12,514 nucleotides of DNA, from assembly GCA_009839405.1 (NCBI GenBank), contig VXPR01000518.1, forward strand, positions 1-12,514, given 5' to 3'. The notes below the pieces were generated by a model. The model did not search any database and had not been told where the DNA came from. It worked only from the letters and a program-made list of their open reading frames with translations. Shown in pieces: positions 5,545-11,663 of this stretch. Made by a program: the position numbers and the translations under genes. The stretch comes from Gammaproteobacteria bacterium (lineage in GTDB: Bacteria > Pseudomonadota > Gammaproteobacteria > Pseudomonadales > Azotimanducaceae). Each line of letters begins with the position of its first letter. Position 1 is the first letter of the stretch.

Positions 5545-6771
5545 ATGGTTGCACTCGAACGACTGTCGCCTCGCCTGCAGAAGCACTTTCTGGACATGCC
5601 GTGTCCGACGTTCGACGCGACGCCGTGGGTAACCGGGCCGCCCGTGGCGCAGCGCAAGGTGGCACTGGTTTCCACTGCGGGGCTGCACCGGCGCGGCGAT
5701 CTGCCCATCACGCCGGGGAGCCCGGACTATCGGGTGATTCCCGCAGACACGCCAGCCGATGACTTGGTGATGAGCCACGTCTCGACCAACTTCGACCGCA
5801 CCGGCTTTCAGCTCGACTGGAACGTGGTGCTGCCGCTCGACCGGCTGCGCGAACTGGCCCAGGCGCGAGACATTGGCGGCGTGGCCTCGCGCCACTACTC
5901 CTTCATGGGCGCAATCGGAAAGCTCGACGGCCTCGAGCACCGTGCCGGGGAACTCGCCCAAGACATGCGCGCCGATGGCGTCGATGCCGCCCTGCTGGTG
6001 CCTGTGTGACCCGCCTGCACGCGTGCCGTTGGCGCGCTAGCGCACTATCTGGAACGGACCGGCATCGCCACCACACAAGTCAGCCTGATTCGAGACCACA
6101 CCGAGCGCATTCAGCCGCCGCGGGCGCTGTGGGTGCCGTTTGAGCTCGGGCGTCCCGTGGGTGCGCCCGGCAATCCCGCCTTCCAGAAGCGCGTGCTGCG
6201 GATGGCGCTCGACTTGCTCGAACGTGCGCATGGGCCGGTGCTGGAGGACTTCCCCGACGACGAACCGGAAGGATCGGCGCCTGAAGTGCCGCTGGCGTGC
6301 CCGGTGAGCTTCGCCACAAGCGTCGAAGCCTTGAGCGGTCAGAGCGAACTCTTGAGTGCGTTTCGGGCCGAGGCGGCGGGCTTGCGCGACTGGTACGAAG
6401 GAGCCGTCCGACAGCGCGGGCGCACGACAGCCAATTCCACCGGCCTCGCTCCCGACGCGGTGATCGACTTCGTGGCTGCCTTCGCCATGGGCGAGGAGCC
6501 ACCGAATCCCGTGCCGAGTGTGCCCGTCGGCATGGCCCTGAAGATGGCAACCGAGGACCTGAAGGCGTACTACAACGAATCCGTCACCGCCCAACCGGGT
6601 CGGGCAACTGATGTCGTGGGCCTCGAGGAATGGTTCTGGACCGAAACCGCCGCCGCACGGGTGCTGAACGAAGTCCGCAAGCACTGCCTCACCCGCGAAG
6701 GCGCCCTGTTCGAGCAACTCGGCCACACATGGCTGGTGCCAAGACGGCAGTTGCCCCGCTTTGAGGAGTGA
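5545..6771 (+). CDS. Selenoprotein B (GrdB/PrdB-like) with in-frame TGA read as selenocysteine
   Basis: Reading the TGA at 6007-6009 as selenocysteine gives a protein of 408 residues with Sec at position 155. The start ATG at 5545 has AAGGAG 9 bases upstream. Residues 60-140 match the glycine/betaine/D-proline reductase B family: VSTNFDRTGFQLDWNVVLPL, then DRLRELAQARDIGGVASRHY and SFMGA. The active site reads DAALLVPV-Sec-PACTRAVGALAHYLERTGI, like the Sec-x-x-Cys-Thr-Arg motif of GrdB. The same frame continues with DHTERIQPPRALWVPFELGR and runs 254 codons past the TGA. About 150 C-terminal residues form a helical extension I do not recognise. Classic members reductively cleave glycine, betaine or D-proline with partner subunits; none is encoded here, so substrate and electron donor are unknown. 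It sits between a GST gene and a VOC gene, 32 and 45 bases apart. The alternative, a nonsense mutation with restart at the GTG at 6133, is less likely because no ribosome site is there. Confidence 0.85.
6010..6042 (+). promoter_or_regulatory. Candidate bacterial SECIS stem-loop
   Basis: Directly after the TGA, GCGTGCC (6021-6027) pairs with GGCGCGC (6031-6037): six Watson-Crick pairs and one U-G pair around the loop GTT (6028-6030). After a two-by-two internal mismatch, three more pairs form (6016-6018 with 6040-6042). The loop begins with G, and 18 nt lie between the TGA and the loop. Known bacterial SECIS elements have a short upper stem, a small loop with G at its start, and about 16-37 nt between UGA and loop, so this fits. 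It would recruit SelB with Sec-tRNA. The pairing is seen in the sequence; function is inferred. Confidence 0.7.
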
Positions 6772-6816
6772 GGTGGCGTCAACACCACCGACAGAGGAAG
6801 CAAACGGAGAGACCTG

Positions 6817-7281
6817 ATGGAGGGAAAACCATCCCCGCGTCGCGCCAAGGCGGTAGGCATCAATCACATCGCGCTGGAAGTCGGTGACATCGACGCCGCC
6901 CTCGACTTCTACTCCGCGTTCCTGGATTTCGAGATCGCCCGCCGCAGCGACAGCGCCGCGTTCGTGTACTTCGGCGACCAGTTCATCAACTTCGCCAAAG
7001 GCCGCCGCCAAGGCCCGGACGAACGCCGCCACTTCGGCATCGCCGTCGACGACAAGGAACTCGCCCGCCAGCGCCTCGAGGAACTCGGCGTGACCTTCCT
7101 CGATGGCCGCTTCATGGACTTCCTCGACCCATGGGGCAATCGCGTCGAAATCACGACCTACACGAAGATCCAGTACACCAAGCCCGACCACATCCTGCGC
7201 GGCATGGGCCTCGACCACTTGCGCAAGACCGACGGAGCGCTGGCGGAGCTACGCGCCAAGGGCATGGCGCCGGTGCGCTAG
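6817..7281 (+). CDS. VOC family protein (glyoxalase/dioxygenase-like)
   Basis: The 154-residue protein starts at the ATG at 6817, with CGGAGA 6 bases upstream. It has two VOC half-modules: VGINHIALEVGDIDAALDFY (13-32) with strands to FINFA, then RRHFGIAVDDKELARQRLEE (70-89) and FLDPWGNRVEITTY (102-115). His17, His72 and Glu111 occupy positions usual for metal ligands, so a metal-dependent reaction is plausible. Family members include lactoylglutathione lyase, fosfomycin-resistance proteins and ring-cleaving dioxygenases; the exact activity cannot be told. A 40-residue tail (HILRGMGLDHLRKTDGALAE and onward) follows the domain. It is the last gene of the likely GST-selenoprotein-VOC operon, 45 bases after the selenoprotein stop. 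A glutathione-dependent enzyme would fit the GST partner, but this is inference. Confidence 0.87.
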   Translation: MEGKPSPRRAKAVGINHIALEVGDIDAALDFYSAFLDFEIARRSDSAAFVYFGDQFINFAKGRRQGPDERRHFGIAVDDKELARQRLEELGVTFLDGRFMDFLDPWGNRVEITTYTKIQYTKPDHILRGMGLDHLRKTDGALAELRAKGMAPVR

Positions 7282-7457
7282 TCAGGGCTAGGGCCCGCCC
7301 CATGGCCATCGGCCGGGTGATGACGCGCGCCACCAAGAGGATCGCTCGCGAGGATCGCGCGGATCAGAGCTTCCCTGTCCGGGCGTTCTCAAGCGCCCAG
7401 GACTTGCGCCGACGCATATTTGTGGCAAACGCCCGACGCCGCCGCGATAGTCGGCGG

Positions 7458-7602
7458 ATGCGAACCAGATTCAGCGAACGGGAGGTCGAGCGCTACCGGA
7501 GCGAGGGCTTCCTCCAAGAGACCTTCAACCGGCTAGTCGGGCGCGTTCGAAGGCCTGACGGTCCAGCGCGACCAAAAGCCGATGCGCGATGCCAATCTGG
7601 GA
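7458..7602 (+). pseudogene. Decayed PhyH-family dioxygenase remnant
   Basis: The first 19 codons (MRTRFSEREVERYRSEGFL) are nearly the same as the start of the intact PhyH gene at 11664. DNA similarity extends from 7407 to 7516, matching 11614 to 11722 and including about 50 bases of upstream sequence. After codon 19 the match ends abruptly. At 7582 a short piece reads MRDANLG, matching MHDANLG at residues 82-88 of the intact protein, so about 62 codons are replaced by some 65 unrelated bases. Nothing of the iron-binding core remains. The upstream copy keeps a -10-like GATAGT (7446-7451) at the same distance from the ATG. By chance the frame stays open into the Fic gene. The rest of the gene-free stretch 7282-7457 holds no recognisable gene, only the short inverted repeat GGGCG/CGCCC near 7381-7398. 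Confidence 0.75.
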
Positions 7603-7651
7603 GAGTGCTGCTCGACGCCCGCTCGTCTCATCCCGCTATTCGTTTCGCTGG

Positions 7652-7742
7652 AATCGTTGCAGAATTCGTGCAACGATACGGGGCGAACAAGCTCTTTTGT
7701 CCGACACGTCAACACTTTAATCGTTTCACGAATCGTTTCACC
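7652..7742 (+). promoter_or_regulatory. Repeat-rich operator/promoter region of the Fic gene
   Basis: ATCGTTGCA (7653-7661) and TGCAACGAT (7669-7677) form a perfect 9-base inverted repeat with a 7-base spacer that contains GAATTC. Two tandem 12-base copies of AATCGTTTCAC plus one variable base follow at 7719-7730 and 7731-7742, ending right at the start codon. All four sites share ATCGTTKCA. The stretch is more AT-rich than its surroundings. There is no Shine-Dalgarno before the ATG at 7743, because the second tandem copy occupies that place. I infer binding sites for a regulator, perhaps the winged-helix domain of the Fic protein itself. Confidence 0.55.
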
Positions 7743-9023
7743 ATGTCGTCGGAAACCGCCATCATCGAGTTCCTGCGCGCAAACCCGGACGCGAGCCGGG
7801 CGCAGATTCGTGCCGGCGTCGCCCCCGACAACAGCGAGGCGACGGTGTGGAGAGCGCTCCGGGGCCTTGTTGAGCGGGGCGCGCTCTCCGTGGTCGGCAA
7901 GGGACGCGCCACCCGCTACAGCCTGGCGGGAACCGCGCGAATCCGCGCCCATCTGGATGCGCCGTACTACGAGCGTGTGCCGGTCGGGTACCGCCGGGAG
8001 TTCCTCGAAGCGTACGTTCCTGGCGAGACGGCGTACTTGAGCGACGCTGAACGGGCACAGCTCACCACGGCGGGAGCGTATCCGGAAAGCCTGCCGCCGG
8101 GCACCTACGCGAGACGTATCCTCACCCGGCTCCTCGTGGATCTTGCATGGGCTTCGTCGCGCATGGAAGGCAACACATACGAGATTCTGGAAACCGAGCG
8201 GCTGATCGAGGCGGGGCACGAAGCCTCCGGCAGGGACCGCGCCGAGGCGTTGATGATCCTGAATCACAAGGACGCCATCGAATACGTCGTGGATCATCTT
8301 GTAGACGCCGACATCGACCGGCGAACGCTCTTCGACCTGCACGCGCTACTTGCCAACGGCTTGCTGTATGACCCGGCCATGGGCGGCCGCCTACGCCGCC
8401 TCCCCGTCAGCATCGGTCGCTCCGCCTACCTGCCGCTCGAGGACGAGTTCGAAATAACGGCGCAGTTCGACGCGTTCCTCGCCAAAGCAGCGGCCATCGC
8501 CAACCCATTCGAGCAGTCCTTCTTCGTGCTCGTTCACCTCCCGCACCTCCAGCCATTCGCCGACGTGAACAAGCGCACCTCGCGCATTGCCGCCAACGTC
8601 CCACTCCTGAAGGCTGGCCTGGCACCGCTTTCGTTCGTTGCAACGGATGACCAGCAATACGTCGATGGCTTGCTCGGCGTGTACGAACTGAACGAAATCG
8701 CCTTGCTGAAGCAGGTCTATCTCACGAGCTATCTCGCAACCGCCCGCCAATACACCGCACTCCGTGCACAGATGGACACGCCACCCAAAGCGGCTCTCAC
8801 CCATCGCGACTTCGTACGCCAAGCCGTTCGCAATTGCGTCCTCGAGTGGGGCTCCTTCCGGCGAGAGCGCGTACTTGCAATGGCCGCGTCTGCCGGCATC
8901 CCCGCAAGCGAACACAACGACGTGGCAAGCTACGTCGAGGGTGAAGTCAACGGTCTCCACGAGGGAAACGCGATCCGGTACGGCATACCTCCCGAAAGCG
9001 TGGCGCGATTGCAGCGCCGCTAG
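7743..9023 (+). CDS. Fic family protein with N-terminal winged helix and altered catalytic motif
   Basis: The 426-residue protein starts at the ATG at 7743, chosen because the winged-helix domain begins here (residues 1-62, IIEFLRANPDASRAQIRAG to GKGRATRYSLAG). Residues 120-350 form the Fic fold. SSRMEGN (138-144) matches the inhibitory (S/T)xxxE(G/N) motif, so the regulatory helix precedes the core. The Fic loop reads HLPHLQPFADVNKRTSR (265-281); the canonical HPFxDGNGRxxR would place His where Gln270 stands, and Gly where Val275 stands. Canonical Fic enzymes transfer AMP from ATP to target hydroxyls and need that His. This protein may be inactive, use other chemistry, or act as a regulator. 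The remaining residues (about 350-426) form a helical, possibly DNA-binding tail. The gene stands alone downstream of a repeat-rich region and converges with the CaiB-like gene. Confidence 0.85.
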   Translation: MSSETAIIEFLRANPDASRAQIRAGVAPDNSEATVWRALRGLVERGALSVVGKGRATRYSLAGTARIRAHLDAPYYERVPVGYRREFLEAYVPGETAYLSDAERAQLTTAGAYPESLPPGTYARRILTRLLVDLAWASSRMEGNTYEILETERLIEAGHEASGRDRAEALMILNHKDAIEYVVDHLVDADIDRRTLFDLHALLANGLLYDPAMGGRLRRLPVSIGRSAYLPLEDEFEITAQFDAFLAKAAAIANPFEQSFFVLVHLPHLQPFADVNKRTSRIAANVPLLKAGLAPLSFVATDDQQYVDGLLGVYELNEIALLKQVYLTSYLATARQYTALRAQMDTPPKAALTHRDFVRQAVRNCVLEWGSFRRERVLAMAASAGIPASEHNDVASYVEGEVNGLHEGNAIRYGIPPESVARLQRR

Positions 9024-9068
9024 CCCTCATGTGCGCGGTGCTTTCCGCGGAGACTGCCGGAATCGAGC

Positions 9069-10250
9069 TCACGGGCCGAGGATTTCCCCAATCTCCTCGT
9101 CCGAGAACCCCGCCTCGCGCAGCACTTCCTGCGAGTGCTCGCCGATTTCTGGCGCAGTGGCGCCGGGTTGCAGCGGTGTGCGACCCATGCGGATGGGGTT
9201 GCCGACGACCTTGCGGGGGGTGCCGTCGTCGCCCGTCGCCTCCGCGAGGTAGCCGTTTTCCCAAACGCCGGCGTCGGCCGCGGCGCCGTGGTAGTCGCGA
9301 ACCTCGCCGTAGCGCACGCCGGCTTCCCTGAGGACCGAGCTCCATTCGGCGGTGGTGCGTTTCCGAAAGGCCGTGCGCAGTTGTGCCTTGGCCTCGGCGA
9401 GCACTTCGGGCGGTGGCGGACGATAGCTCTGGAGGCGCTCGTCAATGGCCAACTCGGGGCAATCCACCGCTAGGAAGAACGCGTCGCGCGCTTCGGGCGG
9501 CATGCCGACGATGCCGATCCAGCCGTCGCTGGTCTCGAACAGGCCGTAGATGCCGTGAATGATGGGATGGCCGAGGTTGGCGCGGCCGGGCTGCTTGCCG
9601 GAGAGAAAGTAGTGCGTGTATTCGGTGGCTTGGGCCCAGATTTGGCCTCCTAGCAGCGACACTTCGACGCGCTGTCCGTGGCCGGAGCGTTCGCGTTCGT
9701 GCAACGCCGCGAGCACTCCGGCCACCATGTTGAGCGAGCCGATGTGGTCGGCGATGAAGGCACCCACCGGTGTCGGAAGGTCGCCATCGCGACCGGTGGT
9801 GCTGATGAGACCCCCGGCCGCCTGCCCGGCGAGGTCGGCCCCGCCCCGGTCGGCATCGGGGCCAACGGGCCCGAATGTGCTTCCCGCAGCCCAGATGATG
9901 CGCGGATTGATGGCCGCGAGGTCGTCGTAGCCAAGCCCCCAGCCATCGAGCGTTCCGGGCGTGAAGTTGCTGATGACGATGTCGGCATCCACGACCAAGC
10001 GACGGAATGCGTCGGCGCCTTTTTTCTGCCGGAGGTCCAAGGCAAGGCTGCGCTTGCCGCGGTTGCAGGCCACGAACGTGGCGCTGCGGTCATCGTCTGC
10101 GGAAAGCGGGATGTAGCGGCAGGGATCGCCGATGCCCGGCAGTTCGATCTTGATGACATCGGCGCCCATGTCGCGCAGCAGCGCGGCCGCTTGCGGCCCC
10201 TGGATCAGGAATGCGGCCTCGAGCACCCGAATGCCGGCGAGGGGACCCAT
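9069..10250 (-). CDS. CaiB/BaiF-type (class III) CoA-transferase
   Basis: The 393-residue length is normal for the family. The N-terminus MGPLAGIRVLEAAFLIQGPQ and LLRDMGADVIKIELP (about 24-38) are hallmarks. Residues 60-75 (VACNRGKRSLALDLR) and 92-110 (VISNFTPGTLDGWGLGYDD) follow the usual order. DHIGSLNMVAGVLAAL (168-183) contains Asp168, which aligns with the catalytic Asp169 of formyl-CoA transferase. These enzymes move CoA between carboxylic acids through an aspartyl-CoA intermediate; donor and acceptor cannot be told. The C-terminal GHSQEVLREAGF-like segment reads EHSQEVLREAGFSDEEI. The ATG at 10250 is only 7 bases after the stop of the TauD-like gene, so the two are probably co-transcribed and translationally linked. 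No strong Shine-Dalgarno is seen in that gap. Confidence 0.92.
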   Translation of the reverse strand: MGPLAGIRVLEAAFLIQGPQAAALLRDMGADVIKIELPGIGDPCRYIPLSADDDRSATFVACNRGKRSLALDLRQKKGADAFRRLVVDADIVISNFTPGTLDGWGLGYDDLAAINPRIIWAAGSTFGPVGPDADRGGADLAGQAAGGLISTTGRDGDLPTPVGAFIADHIGSLNMVAGVLAALHERERSGHGQRVEVSLLGGQIWAQATEYTHYFLSGKQPGRANLGHPIIHGIYGLFETSDGWIGIVGMPPEARDAFFLAVDCPELAIDERLQSYRPPPPEVLAEAKAQLRTAFRKRTTAEWSSVLREAGVRYGEVRDYHGAAADAGVWENGYLAEATGDDGTPRKVVGNPIRMGRTPLQPGATAPEIGEHSQEVLREAGFSDEEIGEILGP

Positions 10251-10257
10251 CCGCAGT

Positions 10258-11166
10258 TCAGGCTTCGTGCGCCTTGGAAAGGAACCGATGAAGCTGGCGG
10301 TCGTGGCGGCTCATGGCCGACGCACGGCCCTTGCGGACATGAGGCGCCCATCGCGGCGCGGCCACACCGACCGGCTTGTCGCCCATCACCGTGACGCGCT
10401 GGATGATGCGTTCCCCCTCGAAGTCATTGAGCACGAAGTGTTGCGTGCAGCGGTTGTCCCACATTGCGACGGTGCCTTCGCTCCAGCGGTAGCGAACGGT
10501 GAAGCGGGGGCTCGTGACCCAGCGCGTGAGGTAGCCGAGCAGCGCCTCGGACTCGCCGGCGTTCATCTCGACGATGCGGCGGGTGAAATGCTCGTTGACG
10601 TACAGCGCCCGCCGGCCCGTCTCCGGGTGCACGCGCACGACCGGGTGAATCGCCATTTTGTCCGCGCGATCGTGCGGATGGGCGTCGTGCAGCGCCGTCA
10701 GCCCCTCGCACAGCTCCTGCATCGGCTCGGAAAGCCCGTCGTAGGCGGCATGGAGGCTGCTCCACATGGTGTCGCCGCCGGTCGGTGGACAGCGCAGCAT
10801 CTGCAGCACCGACATCAGTGCCGGCTCGTCCTGAAACGTGATGTCTGTATGCCATTCATCGGCCACCCCGCCCTTGCTCGCCGCGAGTTCAAAGAGCTCC
10901 GGGTGGTCGGTGAAGGGGTTCTTCAGGTTCGGGTGCCCCTCCAGCACGCCGAAATGGCGGCCAAAGGCGACATGATCTTCCACCGAGAGATGCTGCTCCG
11001 GGAAGAACAGCACGAGGTGTTCGAGGAGCAGCTCGCGAATCGCTTCGATCTGCCCGCCTTGCGCTTGGCCGAGATCGACCCCACGCACCTCTGCCCCAAG
11101 CGAAGTTGCCAGGCGAGATACCTCCCAGTCGGCACCGCTGGCCTCAATCTTCACCGCCTCCGCCAT
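10258..11166 (-). CDS. TauD/TfdA family Fe(II)/2-oxoglutarate dioxygenase
   Basis: The 302-residue protein starts at the ATG at 11166, with GAGGGA in a suitable place upstream. It carries the facial triad of the family: His106 and Asp108 in ADEWHTDITF, and His243 in CTQHFVLNDF. Arg257 in RIIQRVTVMG is the likely 2-oxoglutarate salt-bridge residue. Early motifs LGAEVRGVDLGQ (23-34) and LVLFFPEQHLS (51-61) are also typical of TauD/TfdA. Such enzymes hydroxylate a substrate, often releasing sulfite, phenol or an aldehyde, with decarboxylation of 2-oxoglutarate. The substrate is not identifiable; nothing marks it as a taurine enzyme. It is followed after 7 bases by the CaiB-like gene, which suggests catabolism of a carboxylic acid. 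Just upstream lies the cut end of a vapC gene, so this operon may have arrived through a rearrangement. Confidence 0.92.
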   Translation of the reverse strand: MAEAVKIEASGADWEVSRLATSLGAEVRGVDLGQAQGGQIEAIRELLLEHLVLFFPEQHLSVEDHVAFGRHFGVLEGHPNLKNPFTDHPELFELAASKGGVADEWHTDITFQDEPALMSVLQMLRCPPTGGDTMWSSLHAAYDGLSEPMQELCEGLTALHDAHPHDRADKMAIHPVVRVHPETGRRALYVNEHFTRRIVEMNAGESEALLGYLTRWVTSPRFTVRYRWSEGTVAMWDNRCTQHFVLNDFEGERIIQRVTVMGDKPVGVAAPRWAPHVRKGRASAMSRHDRQLHRFLSKAHEA

Positions 11167-11258
11167 GGCCGTCCCTCACCGTTCTTCAAACCGCCCGGCA
11201 TGTTACACCCACACCCACCCCGCCGACGCAGCGAGCTTGTGTCCACGAACAAGGTCAC
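11151..11258 (-). pseudogene. vapC truncated after about 12 codons
   Basis: A GTG at 11258 overlaps the TGA of the vapB-like gene (GTGA), the usual vapB-vapC junction. The frame reads VTLFVDTSSLRRR, matching the first strand of PIN toxins with the first catalytic Asp at residue 6. After this it turns into a Gly/Cys/Arg-rich, meaningless sequence and stops at 11151, inside the start of the TauD-like gene. All other PIN residues are gone. I infer a deletion or replacement with a breakpoint near 11220, leaving the antitoxin without its toxin. Only the first 12 codons are recognisable, so the identification rests on the junction as much as on the motif. Confidence 0.6.
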
Positions 11259-11455
11259 GACCTGGTGCGCTCGCGCTTGTAATCGAAGTCGCTGTCCCAG
11301 TCGAGCGTGCCAAAGAGCCCAAGAATCCTCTGCTGCTCCCTTCGCGCAACGAACTCGTGCAGCGCCCGGTTCACCGTTGCCTCTTTGGACTCCTCCCCTC
11401 CGATTTCCAGAGCCCTCGCCAAGAGTTCGTCATCGATCGCAAGGTTGGTCGCCAA
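11255..11455 (-). CDS. vapB: VapB-type antitoxin, orphan
   Basis: Starting at the TTG at 11455, the protein has 66 residues. ATNLAIDDELLARALEIGG (2-20) is the ribbon-helix-helix DNA-binding start of VapB antitoxins, followed by SKEATVNRALHEFVARREQQ (23-42) and the toxin-binding tail RILGLFGTLDWDSDFDYKRE (43-62). The frame is open further upstream to 11665, but that stretch has no family similarity and overlaps the PhyH start, so TTG is preferred. No ATG or GTG begins the domain in the right place. The toxin gene that should follow is cut to a stub, so this antitoxin is probably an orphan. It might still repress its own promoter or cross-neutralise another VapC. It is divergent from the PhyH gene, with 208 bases between. 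Confidence 0.78.
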   Translation of the reverse strand: MATNLAIDDELLARALEIGGEESKEATVNRALHEFVARREQQRILGLFGTLDWDSDFDYKRERTRS

Positions 11456-11651
11456 TGTGTGGTCCGTTGCACGGAGATCCACACACACTGGGGCCGGGAA
11501 ACTCGACCAGTCAAGTCGTGAGCTTTCGATTCGCCGAGCGCCTACGACGCCGGCAGCCGAGTTCCCAGCGCCTTCCTTGAGCGGACCTGCGCCGTCCGAA
11601 CCGAAGCCTCGATCGCCGACGCACATTGTGGCAAACGCCCGGCACCACACC

Positions 11652-11663
11652 GATAATCGGCGC
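11652..11663 (+). promoter_or_regulatory. Candidate -10 element for a leaderless PhyH transcript
   Basis: GATAAT (11652-11657) ends 6 bases before the ATG at 11664, which puts the expected start of transcription at or next to the ATG. No Shine-Dalgarno is present. The same layout, GATAGT with 6 bases to the ATG, precedes the PhyH remnant at 7458, within a conserved block that also holds TTGTGGCAAACGCCCG about 20 bases upstream. The -35 element is unclear, as TTGTGG is 20 bases from the -10 box. The palindrome CCGAT-A-ATCGG overlaps the box and could bind a regulator. In the rest of 11456-11663 I see no other feature. Confidence 0.4.

Noticed and set aside
6133..6771. Separate gene starting with GTG at 6133 after a true stop at 6007
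   Set aside because: There is no ribosome-binding site, and the 41 codons between the TGA and this GTG continue the family match in frame. A selenocysteine codon explains the data better.
6037..7218. 393-codon open frame on the minus strand
   Set aside because: It is antisense to the selenoprotein and the VOC gene, both of which show family motifs. The minus translation has none.
7131..9023. Extended frame joining the PhyH remnant to the Fic protein as one fusion
   Set aside because: The winged-helix domain begins at 7743, the sequence between 7517 and 7742 contains repeats and no domain, and the frame match with the remnant appears accidental.
10132..11580. 482-codon open frame on the plus strand
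   Set aside because: It is antisense to the TauD-like and VapB genes and part of the CaiB-like gene. The minus-strand translations carry complete active sites, and the plus one shows nothing recognisable.
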